From Chloroflexota bacterium (lineage in GTDB: Bacteria; Chloroflexota; UBA6077), in contig JAJZQR010000081.1 in the NCBI GenBank assembly GCA_021806765.1, positions 1 through 19,313 on the forward strand: DNA of 19,313 nt, written 5' to 3'. Below the pieces are notes generated by a model. The model was given only the letters and a program-made list of their open reading frames with translations. It ran no database searches and was not told the DNA's origin. The position numbers and the translations under genes were made by a program. The stretch's first letter is position 1. Every line of letters starts with the position of its first letter. Below are positions 7,111 through 14,193 of the stretch, piece by piece.

Positions 7111-7272
7111 TAGTCTCTCTCCTCTTACAGGATAACCTCAGTCTGCTAATGCTCCAGGGGCTCGGAGATACCTGGGGGACCAGCCGGCCCTCTGGGGGCT
7201 GCGACGGATGGCACAAAGCTTGCAGCTAGAACCACCTGGAAGCACACCCCCATCACCGCCCGCTTCTGATGC
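7111..7272 (-). promoter_or_regulatory. Long structured leader of the dedA mRNA (unknown class)
   Basis: Between the inferred transcription start and the TTG lie about 160 bases. On the minus strand they open with GCCCGC/GCGGGC (6-bp hairpin, 7-base loop), continue with GATGG...CCATC enclosing small hairpins, and then CCAGG/CCTGG. G5 and C5 runs allow alternative pairing. I do not match it to a known riboswitch. Confidence 0.35.
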
Positions 7273-7278
7273 GGGCTG

Positions 7279-7308
7279 ACTATACACCGACCTTTCCCGG
7301 GTTGTCAA
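7279..7308 (-). promoter_or_regulatory. Sigma-70 promoter of dedA
   Basis: On the minus strand TTGACA (7303-7308) and TATAGT (7279-7284) are separated by 18 bases. This is near consensus, with a start expected around 7272. Confidence 0.75.
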
Positions 7309-7350
7309 ACCTGTTGGCTGAAGAAGTACACAGCCTAACGGAGTAATGCC

Positions 7351-7929
7351 ATGCGAGGATGCATCCGAGTAAGTCGTTTCCTGGTCGCCGCGTTCTTGGC
7401 GTTCCTGATATGGACTGACTTACCCGCGACGAGCACTCAGGCTGGCCCCCCTGTTGTGGGCCCCGCCGCCGAAAGGTCTGCAGAGATCAGCAGTCGGGGC
7501 GGCCCCAGACTCACGTCCAGTCCCGGGCAGGGAAGGGACATCCTGACGGCATTACCTCAGCTCGTGACGCCGCCCCCTTCGCCGACACCTCGACCCACCG
7601 ATCCACCAACCCCTAAGCCTAAACCTCGCCTCGAGTCCCTCGGTGTGTTCCGGGTGACGGGCTATTCCGATTCTCCCCGTAACGGCACCGACGGTCGGGG
7701 GATCACCAAGAGTGGAGAGCCGACCAGGTGGGGTGTCGTGGCGGTGGATCCCCGAATCATTCCTCTGGGCACCGACCTGGTCATCGAGGGCATGGAGGAC
7801 ACTGTCTTCACAGCCCTGGACACCGGTGGTGGAGTCCTCGGGCGGTGGGTGGACGTCTGGTTCCCCACCGACTGGGAAGCGATGCAGCACGGGATGAGGC
7901 AACTGAACATCTACACGGTCGCCAGATAA
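7351..7929 (+). CDS. Secreted 3D-domain (RlpA/MltA-like beta-barrel) protein
   Basis: An exported cell-wall-associated protein of 192 residues. It has a signal peptide or anchor (about 9-24, hydrophobic after a basic start) and a low-complexity linker with a Pro-rich stretch (TPPPSPTPRPTDPPTPKPKP, 73-92). The C-terminal 3D domain is at about 98-192. Its three Asp are seen: Asp133 in VAVDPRIIPLGT, Asp157 in ALDTGG and Asp168 in WVDVWF. The fold is shared with lytic transglycosylase MltA and RlpA. Family members act on or bind peptidoglycan, but activity is not certain. No LysM or G5 domain is present. The ATG at 7351 follows CGGAG. It diverges from dedA, and I saw no strong promoter for it. 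Confidence 0.88.
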   Translation: MRGCIRVSRFLVAAFLAFLIWTDLPATSTQAGPPVVGPAAERSAEISSRGGPRLTSSPGQGRDILTALPQLVTPPPSPTPRPTDPPTPKPKPRLESLGVFRVTGYSDSPRNGTDGRGITKSGEPTRWGVVAVDPRIIPLGTDLVIEGMEDTVFTALDTGGGVLGRWVDVWFPTDWEAMQHGMRQLNIYTVAR

Positions 7930-8025
7930 GCCCCACGAGGGGAGCGCCCTGCATGCTGCCGCCATTTACCCAGAAAACTGGCGGGGATCGGCGCCCCTGC
8001 CGGTCCTCCTCGCCGCAAATTAGCA

Positions 8026-8049
8026 TTGCCGCCCCATTTGGGGCGGCAA
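8026..8049 (-). terminator. Hairpin terminator between 3D gene and tRNA-Gly
   Basis: TTGCCGCCCC (8026-8035) pairs with GGGGCGGCAA (8040-8049) over a 4-base loop, just past the 3' end of the tRNA. The T run on the minus strand is weak. It may also stop the 3D-domain transcript from the other side. Confidence 0.6.
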
Positions 8050-8056
8050 CAACGGG

Positions 8057-8128
8057 AGCGGCCGATGGGATTCGAACCCACGATATCAACTTTGGGAAAG
8101 TTGCATGTTGCCACTACATCACGGCCGC
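8057..8128 (-). tRNA. tRNA-Gly (anticodon CCC)
   Basis: A complete cloverleaf on the minus strand. The acceptor stem is GCGGCCG/CGGCCGC, the anticodon arm CAACT-TTCCCAA-AGTTG, and the T arm contains GGTTCGAATCC. The discriminator is T and CCA is not encoded. It has its own promoter upstream. Confidence 0.95.
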
Positions 8129-8171
8129 ATGCTTCTGGGAAACCATCCTCTCGGACCGGTCCCCAAGGGAG

Positions 8172-8200
8172 AGTATAGGGTACAGTGGGTTGGGTGTCAA
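8172..8200 (-). promoter_or_regulatory. Sigma-70 promoter of tRNA-Gly(CCC)
   Basis: TTGACA (8195-8200) and TATACT (8172-8177) on the minus strand, 17 bases apart. This is close to consensus and lies about 44 bases upstream of the mature tRNA end. Confidence 0.8.
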
Positions 8201-8226
8201 GGGTAGCTGCAACCAATTGGTTGGGT

Positions 8227-8232
8227 TATAAT
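8227..8232 (+). promoter_or_regulatory. -10 element, probably leaderless start
   Basis: A perfect TATAAT ends 6 bases before the ATG at 8239, so transcription would begin at or next to the start codon. No good -35 is visible at the right distance. Confidence 0.45.
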
Positions 8233-8238
8233 GGCCTC

Positions 8239-8658
8239 ATGAACCTGCTTGGTAGCCTGTTCACTCTGGCGGCCTGGGGCCTGTGGGGCTATATAGTGTT
8301 GTTCATTGATCCGGACGTCACTCTGGCCCCAGTGGGTTTCTATGCCGCGCTCTTCGTGGCCCTCACGGGGACCCTATCCCGCTTGCTCGGAGGGGCTCCA
8401 CAGGCCCACGAGGAGGGGCTCGCGGCCCCTCTCGTTCCTAACCTGGGTCAAGCTGCCGCGGTCAGCACTCTGATCCTCTTTGCCCTGTGGCTGCAGTCGC
8501 TAGGCATGCTGACGCCTCTCAACGGGACGCTGCTGGCTGTCACCCTGCTGTTGATAGAGCTGGGCTTCTTCCTCAGCGGCGGCAGGCGCAGAACGAAGGC
8601 GAGACGCCGGCCGAGCCGGGCAGCCGCTTCCGGGGCGGGTTCAGCAGTTGAACGCTAG
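8239..8658 (+). CDS. Small four-helix membrane protein, unknown function
   Basis: A 139-residue hydrophobic protein that I do not recognise. Four membrane segments can be drawn: about 2-24, 28-50, 70-93 and 96-116. A short basic tail (RRRTKARRRPSRAAA) follows, which should lie in the cytoplasm by the positive-inside rule. The ATG at 8239 is chosen because TATAAT sits right before it, although the frame is open back to 8185. No ribosome site is seen, in keeping with a leaderless message. It is the first gene of a long plus-strand operon, and its end overlaps the start of the methyltransferase gene. No catalytic motif is visible. Confidence 0.75.
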   Translation: MNLLGSLFTLAAWGLWGYIVLFIDPDVTLAPVGFYAALFVALTGTLSRLLGGAPQAHEEGLAAPLVPNLGQAAAVSTLILFALWLQSLGMLTPLNGTLLAVTLLLIELGFFLSGGRRRTKARRRPSRAAASGAGSAVER

Positions 8659-9439
8659 GGGCGGGGGTCCCTCTTCCATATACGACCGGCTGGCCCAGTT
8701 CTACGACTGGGAGCACCGTGACTTCCGGGATGATTTCCCCCTGTATCTCGGCTACGCGAAGGCCTCTTCGGGGCCGATTCTGGATACGGGCTGCGGCACC
8801 GGACGTGTGCTGCTCGCCCTGGCTGAGGCGGGACATTCGGTCACCGGTGTGGACATCTCCCCCACCATGCTGAAGATCGCCGCTTCCAAGGCGGAGCGTG
8901 GACCTCTGGCAGGTAGGGTGAGGCTGGCGAGGGCCGATCTTCGCGCCCTGGACCTGGGGGAGAGCTACGGTATGGCCCTGGTGGCCCTGAGTTCTTTCCA
9001 CCACCTCCTCACGACAGACGATCAAAGGGACGCTCTTCGTCAGCTGGCGGCCCATTTGACCCGAAGGGGACTGCTGGTGATAGACCTGATTAACCCCTCT
9101 CCGGAGTGGTTGGCTGCCGGCGACGCCACCCTGGTTCACCAGCTTTCGGCGCCCTTCCCGGAGCGGGATGGCCCGGACACGCTGAGCAAGTTCGTGGCGC
9201 GGACGACTCACTTCGAGACTCAGCGGGAGCGGTTGCTTCTGATCTACGATCGAACCAGTCCCGAGGGCGCGGTTGCCCGCCACACATTCCAGATGGAGAC
9301 CCGTTTTCTCTTTCGGTACGAGGCGGAGCTTCTGCTGGCGGAGACGGGCTTTCGACTTCGGGACCTTTACGGGGGCTACGACCTGGAGAGCTACCAGGCC
9401 TCTAGCTCCAGAATGATACTGGTGGCAGAGAAGCGATGA
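8648..9439 (+). CDS. Class I SAM-dependent methyltransferase
   Basis: A cytoplasmic methyltransferase of 263 residues. It begins with the common YDRLAQFYDWE helix. The SAM site is LDTGCGTGRVLLALA (motif I) followed by VTGVDISPTML (acidic end of strand 2) and RADLRALDL. The later motif ALSSFHHLL fits the motif IV/post-I region. A C-terminal extension (about 165-263, with FQMETRFLFRYEAELLLAETGF) resembles small-molecule methyltransferases of the UbiE/type 11-25 group. The substrate is unknown. The start is a TTG at 8648 that overlaps the preceding gene by 11 bases; no better start precedes the YDRLA motif. Its stop overlaps the next start as ATGA, linking it to the DUF2229/activase pair. Confidence 0.9.
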   Translation: MNARGGGPSSIYDRLAQFYDWEHRDFRDDFPLYLGYAKASSGPILDTGCGTGRVLLALAEAGHSVTGVDISPTMLKIAASKAERGPLAGRVRLARADLRALDLGESYGMALVALSSFHHLLTTDDQRDALRQLAAHLTRRGLLVIDLINPSPEWLAAGDATLVHQLSAPFPERDGPDTLSKFVARTTHFETQRERLLLIYDRTSPEGAVARHTFQMETRFLFRYEAELLLAETGFRLRDLYGGYDLESYQASSSRMILVAEKR

Positions 9440-10476
9440 TCAAGGTCGGCATCCCTAAAGCACTGGTGTACTACCAGCACTATCCCATGTGGAGGACCTT
9501 TTTTGAAGAGCTGGGGGCGCAGACGGTGGTTTCGCCCTCCACCACTCGAGGAATACTGGCGGCCGGAGCCTCCCGCGTGGTAGCGGAGACCTGCCTGCCT
9601 ACGAAGATCTACTGCGGTCACTGCGCGGCCCTCGGACGAGATGTGGATTTCACCTTCATTCCCAGCGTCAGGAGCGTGGAGCCTCGGGTGTACAACTGTT
9701 CCAAGTTTCTGGGGCTGCCCGACCTGGTGCGCCAGACCTCCCAGGACGTTGCACCGATAGTGGACATCGAGATCGACGTGAACAAGGGTGTGAGGAAGGT
9801 TCGGGAAGAGATCCATCAACTGGGCAAGCGGTTCACCCGCCTACCCTGGAAGATCGACCGGGCGTTGGACGCGGGGCTGACGAAGGATCGAGAGTATCAG
9901 GAGTTGATGAGGAGCGGTCTGACGCCGCCTGAGGCCATCGAGCGGCTGTTTCCTGATCAGCCCTACCGGCCCTCAGCGGTGAAGACTCCCGGGACAGTGA
10001 TCCCCACTCAACGCCAGTTGGTGATCGCTCTCGTCGGTCATCCCTACAACATCTACGATGAGTATGTGAACCACAATCTGGTGGGCCGGCTGCGGGCGAT
10101 GAACGTGCGCCTGCTCACCCCCGAGATGGTTTCTCTGGAGGGGCTGGATAGGGGGGTCTCCGCTCTGGTGGACAGGCCATACTTCACTTACGAGCGAGAG
10201 GTAGTGGGGGCGGGGGGCTACTACCTTATGGGCGATGTGGACGGGATCATTACAGTCGTCGCCTTCGGCTGCGGCCCGGATTCCCTCATGATCGACATCG
10301 TGACGCGCGCGGCCAAGAGGCGCTGGCGAAAGCCACTTATCAACATCACTATCGACGAACACACCGCCGAGGCGGGCCTGGTGACCCGACTGGAAGCCTT
10401 CGTAGACATGCTCCAGCGGAGGCTCATGAGGCAGGTGGGGGACGGAGACAAGAGTGCGGGTCTTTCTGGGAATTGA
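9436..10476 (+). CDS. DUF2229 acyl-CoA dehydratase activase-related protein
   Basis: A 346-residue protein of the DUF2229 family, known as the partner of HgdC/BadF-type activases and also found fused to them in very large proteins. It opens with KVGIPKALVYYQHYPMWRTFF and has a conserved Cys set: C53, C60 and C63 in ETCLPTKIYCGHC, C88 in NCSKFLG and C279 in FGCGPDS. These could hold an iron-sulfur cluster. A second Rossmann-like half begins at LVIALVGHPYNIYDEYVN (195-212). The exact function of the family is not established. It is ATGA-coupled to the methyltransferase and overlaps the activase start by 23 bases, so the pair is probably made in fixed ratio. No dehydratase alpha/beta genes are adjacent. 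Confidence 0.9.
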   Translation: MIKVGIPKALVYYQHYPMWRTFFEELGAQTVVSPSTTRGILAAGASRVVAETCLPTKIYCGHCAALGRDVDFTFIPSVRSVEPRVYNCSKFLGLPDLVRQTSQDVAPIVDIEIDVNKGVRKVREEIHQLGKRFTRLPWKIDRALDAGLTKDREYQELMRSGLTPPEAIERLFPDQPYRPSAVKTPGTVIPTQRQLVIALVGHPYNIYDEYVNHNLVGRLRAMNVRLLTPEMVSLEGLDRGVSALVDRPYFTYEREVVGAGGYYLMGDVDGIITVVAFGCGPDSLMIDIVTRAAKRRWRKPLINITIDEHTAEAGLVTRLEAFVDMLQRRLMRQVGDGDKSAGLSGN

Positions 10477-11407
10477 CGTTGGATCTGTGACAACCAAGGT
10501 GGCGGCCCTGGACGAGCAGAACGAGTTGGCCGCCAGCCGCTATGGTCGAACCGAAGGCCGGCCGGTGGTCGCCGTACCGCGGATGCTGAAAGAGGTGGTG
10601 GAGATGCTGCCACCCGGCACGGAGGTAGCGGGAGTCGGCACCACCGGGAGCGGCCGCTATCTGGCCGGAGCCATGGTGGGTGGCGATGCCATCAAGAACG
10701 AGATCACCGCCCACGCCGTGGCAGCATCCCACTACTTTCCGGAGACGCAGACGATCCTGGAGATCGGCGGGCAGGATTCTAAGATCATCCTCCTTCGGGA
10801 TGGGGTGGTGGTAGACTTCGCCATGAACACCGTTTGCGCCGCCGGGACCGGGTCTTTCCTGGATCAGCAGGCATATCGCCTTCAGATCGGCATAGAGCAG
10901 TTCGGCTCCATCTCCCTGGAGTCCAAGTCTCCGGTGCGCATCGCAGGCAGATGCACCGTCTTTGCCGAGTCGGATATGATCCACAAGCAGCAGATGGGCC
11001 ACTCGGTGCCCGACATCCTCTACGGTCTGTGCGAGGCTCTGGCGCGCAACTATTTGAACAACCTCGGGCTTGGGAAAGAGATCCTGTCCCCTGTTGTGTT
11101 CCAGGGGGGCGTTGCCGCCAACCAGGGGATGGTGCGAGCTTTCGAGGCGGCCCTGAAGTGTGAGATCCTGGTCCCTCGCCACCACCACATCATGGGGGCC
11201 ATCGGTGCGGCGCTTCTGGCCCACGAGCAGATGAGCGCCAGCGGGAAGAAGTCCTCTTTCCGTGGTCTCGCTGTTACTGAATTGGAGTATCGAACATTCT
11301 CCTTTGAGTGCAAGGGGTGCTCCAATCGGTGCGAGATCGTCGAGATCAAGACGGGTCAAGATCTGCTGGCCCGCTGGGGTGGCCGTTGCGGCAAATGGGA
11401 CGTATAG
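10454..11407 (+). CDS. HgdC/BadF-type acyl-CoA dehydratase activase (Fe-S ATPase)
   Basis: An ATP-driven electron donor of the BadF/BadG/BcrA/HgdC family (ASKHA fold), which injects one electron into 2-hydroxyacyl-CoA dehydratases or benzoyl-CoA reductases in anaerobes. The 317 residues show the phosphate-1 loop GIDVGSVTTK (6-15), the GGQDSK motif (105-110), and the two Cys that bridge a 4Fe-4S cluster between subunits: C128 in NTVCAAGTGSFLDQQ and C167 in GRCTVFAESDM. The adenosine-site motif FQGGVAANQGM is at 216-226. An extra C-terminal tail has C286, C289, C293 and C312 (ECKGCSNRCEI and GGRCGKW), which is absent from plain HgdC and suggests a further metal site. The start is GTG 10454 with GGAG ahead. 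Confidence 0.93.
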   Translation: MRVFLGIDVGSVTTKVAALDEQNELAASRYGRTEGRPVVAVPRMLKEVVEMLPPGTEVAGVGTTGSGRYLAGAMVGGDAIKNEITAHAVAASHYFPETQTILEIGGQDSKIILLRDGVVVDFAMNTVCAAGTGSFLDQQAYRLQIGIEQFGSISLESKSPVRIAGRCTVFAESDMIHKQQMGHSVPDILYGLCEALARNYLNNLGLGKEILSPVVFQGGVAANQGMVRAFEAALKCEILVPRHHHIMGAIGAALLAHEQMSASGKKSSFRGLAVTELEYRTFSFECKGCSNRCEIVEIKTGQDLLARWGGRCGKWDV

Positions 11408-11420
11408 GAGGTATTGGGAT

Positions 11421-11876
11421 ATGATCGACGGTGTCGTGACGAAACCACTCCGGCTGATCCCCGACGAGCGGGGCTTCTTGATGGAGATGCTCCGGAGCGA
11501 CGACGAGATCTTCGAGAGGTTCGGCCAAGCCTACATCACGGCGGCCTATCCGGGCGTGGTGAAGGGCTGGCACTACCACAAGAAGCAGACCGATCACTTC
11601 GTCTGCGTCCACGGTATGACCAAGGTTGTCCTGTACGACCAGCGGGAGGGATCCCCCACTCGGGGACAGGTGCAGGAGTTCTTCATCGGCGAGAGAAACC
11701 CGATGCTGGTGAAGATCCCGCCTATGGTGATGCATGGCTTCAAGGCGGTGGGCACGGACACGGCCATGATCATCAATTTCCCGACGGAGTTGTACAACCG
11801 CCAGGAGCCGGACGAGCACAGGGTGCCCTGGGACTCGCCGGATATCCCTTACGACTGGAACCTGCACAACGGGTAG
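11421..11876 (+). CDS. RmlC-like dTDP-sugar 3,5-epimerase family (cupin) protein
   Basis: A 151-residue cupin of the dTDP-4-dehydrorhamnose 3,5-epimerase family, shorter than the usual 180 or so. The catalytic His is H51 in KGWHYHKKQTDHF and the Tyr site is Y125 in FPTELYNRQEPDEHRVPW. Strand motifs VCVHGMTKVVLYD and PPMVMHGFKAVG fit the barrel. True RmlC works in dTDP-rhamnose synthesis, but no rmlA, rmlB or rmlD is nearby, so a different sugar or a non-sugar substrate is possible. The ATG at 11421 has a near-perfect AGGAGG 9 bases upstream, and only 13 bases separate it from the activase stop, so it belongs to the same operon. Confidence 0.88.
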   Translation: MIDGVVTKPLRLIPDERGFLMEMLRSDDEIFERFGQAYITAAYPGVVKGWHYHKKQTDHFVCVHGMTKVVLYDQREGSPTRGQVQEFFIGERNPMLVKIPPMVMHGFKAVGTDTAMIINFPTELYNRQEPDEHRVPWDSPDIPYDWNLHNG

Positions 11877-11906
11877 AATGAGATCGGAGTGGGCGGGGTT
11901 GTCCCT

Positions 11907-12869
11907 ATGAAGGTTCTGGTTAACGTCAAGCTGAGTGACCAGCAGATCGCATCCCTGAAGCGGGTGAGCCCCCAGTTAGAGGTGGTGCGCGAACTGGACG
12001 CCGAGCGGGCGCGTCAGCAGTTCCGGGACGCGGAGATCGTGCTCTGCTTCGAGTTGCCTGGTCCTCTGGACGAGGCCAGGGCGCTCCGTTGGATCCAGTT
12101 GGTGAGCGCTGGTGCCGAGCACCTGTTGGCGGCGGGGGTCGACCGTACCGACATCCTGGTGACCACCGCCTCGGGTATCCATGGGACGGCTATGGCCGAG
12201 TACACCCTTGGCGTCATGGTGATGCTGGCTCGAAGAATGCCCCTGGTCTTGAGAGAGTCGGAGCGGCACCAGTGGAAGCCGAGCCGGCTCCGCACCTATT
12301 ACGGCGAAGAGCTGTCGGGGAAGACCCTGGGGATCCTGGGATTGGGTGCCATCGGGCAGAGGGTGGCGACCATGGCCCGTTGTCTGGGAATGAGGGTGAT
12401 AGGCCTGCGCCGGTCGGGGAGCAGCGAAGGGTTGGCCGAGGGGCTCGTGGACGCTGTTTACGGTCCCGATGGGCTGCTGGAGATGCTATCGAAGAGCGAT
12501 TTCGTGCTGGTGGCACTGCCCCTCACACAGGAGACCCGGGGGCTGTTGGGCGAGAGGGAACTGCGGGCCATGAAGCCGACCAGCTACGTGATCAATGTGG
12601 CTCGGGGGCAGATCGTGGACGAGGCGGCCCTGGCTCGAGCCCTCCGGGAAGGATGGATAGCGGGCGGTGCGTTCGACGTCTTTGGCGAGGAGCCCCTGCC
12701 TGCGGAGAGTGAGATCTGGGATCTGCCGAATCTGATAGTGACCCCTCATCTGGCCGGTGGCACCTTGCCCTACCTGGATCGTGCCACGGAACTGTTCCGG
12801 GACAATCTGGAGCGGTACGTGGCCGGCCAGCCGATGGTGAACGTGCTGGATAAGCAGAGGGGCTATTGA
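11907..12869 (+). CDS. D-2-hydroxyacid dehydrogenase (NAD(P)-dependent)
   Basis: An oxidoreductase of the D-isomer-specific 2-hydroxyacid dehydrogenase family, 320 residues, which interconverts 2-oxo acids and D-2-hydroxy acids. The Rossmann motif is GILGLGAIGQR (G145, G147, G150). The catalytic triad is R233 (NVARGQIVDE), E262 (FGEEPLP) and H281 (VTPHLAGG). Strand 2 ends with GLRRSG rather than an Asp, which hints at NADPH preference as in glyoxylate/hydroxypyruvate reductase types; this is inference. Start: ATG 11907, with an alternative GTG at 11889 in frame. It follows the epimerase gene by 30 bases. The substrate is unresolved. A 2-hydroxyacid product next to an activase of 2-hydroxyacyl-CoA dehydratases is a suggestive pairing. 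Confidence 0.93.
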   Translation: MKVLVNVKLSDQQIASLKRVSPQLEVVRELDAERARQQFRDAEIVLCFELPGPLDEARALRWIQLVSAGAEHLLAAGVDRTDILVTTASGIHGTAMAEYTLGVMVMLARRMPLVLRESERHQWKPSRLRTYYGEELSGKTLGILGLGAIGQRVATMARCLGMRVIGLRRSGSSEGLAEGLVDAVYGPDGLLEMLSKSDFVLVALPLTQETRGLLGERELRAMKPTSYVINVARGQIVDEAALARALREGWIAGGAFDVFGEEPLPAESEIWDLPNLIVTPHLAGGTLPYLDRATELFRDNLERYVAGQPMVNVLDKQRGY

Positions 12870-12991
12870 TGCCGTCCAGGAGCAGGCGTCATCCACGACG
12901 CCCGCGGCCGGCACAGGAAACCGCCGGGTGGTCTGTGTCCTCTGGCCCGAGGGGCTGCCGGAGAGCGAAGAGGTAACGGTTGGGGTGGGGC

Positions 12992-13837
12992 ATGGAGCGG
13001 TTCGTCGACAGGCTGCTGGAGCGCAGCCGGCGTAAGGATTCCCTGGTTTGCGTTGGGCTGGACGTCGACCCGGAGCGGATCCCCGAGCCGTTGCGCGGGC
13101 GCAGCGATTGGGTATATGAGTTCAATCGTGGCATAATTGAGGCGACATCCGACCTGGTGTGTGCCTACAAGCCGAACCTGGCCTTCTATGAGGCGCTGGG
13201 CCTTTCCGGGCTGGAGGCGCTGATGCGGACTCTGAAGGCGATGCCGCGAGATGTCCTGGTCATCGGGGACGCCAAGCGGGGAGACGTGGGACATACGGCT
13301 CGAGCCTATGCGCGGGCGCTCTTCGAGCAGTTCGGATTCGACGCGGCCACGGTGAACCCCTATATGGGGCGGGATTCGGTGGAGCCCTTCCTGACATACC
13401 AGGATAGAGGGCTGTTCCTGCTGTGCAAGACCTCCAATCCCGGGTCGGGCGATTTCCAGGACCTGTCCTGCGCGGTGCCCGAAGGCTCCCTGCCTCTGTA
13501 CCAGGTGGTGGCGCTTCGGGCTCGGGAATGGAACGCTCGGGGCAACCTGGGTCTGGTGGTGGGGGCTACCTACCCCCAGCAGCTGGCAGAGGTCAGGCGG
13601 CTCACGCCGGAGTTACCTCTGCTCATCCCCGGGGTTGGGGCTCAGGCCGGCGACCTGGAGCGGACCGTGCTGGACGGGACCGATGCTGCGGGGGAGAGGG
13701 TGCTGATCAACTCCTCGCGGCAGGTGATCTTCGCTTCGGCCGGTGCCGACTGGAGGGATGCAGCCCGACAGGCTGCGGCCCAGTTGCGGGATGCCATCAA
13801 TGGATACCGGCGGAGCAAGGCGAGGACTGAGGACTGA
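12992..13837 (+). CDS. pyrF: Orotidine 5'-phosphate decarboxylase, type 2
   Basis: The last enzyme of UMP synthesis, which decarboxylates OMP. The 281 residues match the longer type-2 (mycobacterial/archaeal-like) branch. Active-site residues are visible: K60 in CAYKPNLAFYE, and the D93-K95-D98 set in GDAKRGDVGHTA. The N-terminal CVGLDVDPERIP and the phosphate-binding GVGAQAGDLE and LINSSRQVIFA segments are also typical. I use the ATG at 12992, though a TTG at 12980 is in frame. The 120 bases after the dehydrogenase gene hold no convincing gene. The stop codon lies within a 7-base tandem repeat, so the C-terminal Glu-Asp comes from repeat sequence. No other pyrimidine gene is in the window. 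Confidence 0.95.
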   Translation: MERFVDRLLERSRRKDSLVCVGLDVDPERIPEPLRGRSDWVYEFNRGIIEATSDLVCAYKPNLAFYEALGLSGLEALMRTLKAMPRDVLVIGDAKRGDVGHTARAYARALFEQFGFDAATVNPYMGRDSVEPFLTYQDRGLFLLCKTSNPGSGDFQDLSCAVPEGSLPLYQVVALRAREWNARGNLGLVVGATYPQQLAEVRRLTPELPLLIPGVGAQAGDLERTVLDGTDAAGERVLINSSRQVIFASAGADWRDAARQAAAQLRDAINGYRRSKARTED

Positions 13838-13842
13838 GGACT
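13822..13842 (+). repeat. Three perfect heptamers across the pyrF stop
   Basis: GAGGACT is repeated three times without error (13822-13828, 13829-13835, 13836-13842). The TGA stop of pyrF is at 13835-13837, so the array starts inside the coding region. It shares its 7-base period, but not its sequence, with the arrays at 6385-6462. Confidence 0.8.
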
Positions 13843-13851
13843 GTGTAGTCC

Positions 13852-13870
13852 CCTCTCCCAGGGGGAGAGG
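13852..13870 (+). terminator. Hairpin after pyrF
   Basis: CCTCTCCC (13852-13859) pairs with GGGAGAGG (13863-13870) around a 3-base loop, 15 bases past the pyrF stop. No T tract follows. It probably ends the long operon. Confidence 0.55.
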
Positions 13871-13948
13871 CGGTTACGCTTATGCTTGTAGGATTGGATT
13901 AGGTTCGTCCTGCGCACACCCCTGCGTGCTGCGGAGGTCACGCCTGAC

Positions 13949-14182
13949 ATGGTTATGGAGATCAGACTGGGCGACGTCATAAGACTGCGAAAGCCGCACC
14001 CCTGTGGCGGGACCGATTGGGTGGTCGTTCGGCTCGGTGCCGACATCGGGCTCCGCTGCCTGAAGTGCGAGCACAGGGTCCTGCTAGACCGGGCGGTGCT
14101 GGAGCGCCGGATCAAGCAGTTCGTTTCCAGAGCGACCGCTCCGACAGACCTGCATACCCTCGCCAGCCGGGAACAGGCTTGA
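13949..14182 (+). CDS. DUF951 family small protein
   Basis: A 77-residue cytoplasmic protein of the DUF951 family, whose members are widespread in Firmicutes and Chloroflexota and have no known function. The marks are [18 protein letters not shown] (7-24), [21 protein letters not shown] (26-46), and a basic C-terminal helix ([12 protein letters not shown]). Three Cys (C19 in the HPCG motif and C37/C40 in the LKC pair) may bind metal. The fold probably resembles a small SH3-like barrel; that is inference. The ATG at 13949 has GGAGG 11 bases upstream. Its TGA overlaps a TTG in the transporter frame, so the two genes are likely cotranscribed. Confidence 0.9.
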   Translation: MVMEIRLGDVIRLRKPHPCGGTDWVVVRLGADIGLRCLKCEHRVLLDRAVLERRIKQFVSRATAPTDLHTLASREQA

Positions 14183-14193
14183 GCGGGGAGACG

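Noticed and set aside
12870..12991. Short plus-strand frame between the dehydrogenase gene and pyrF (35 codons from ATG 12868)
   Set aside because: Arg/Pro-rich residues with no ribosome site beyond the overlap; probably not coding.
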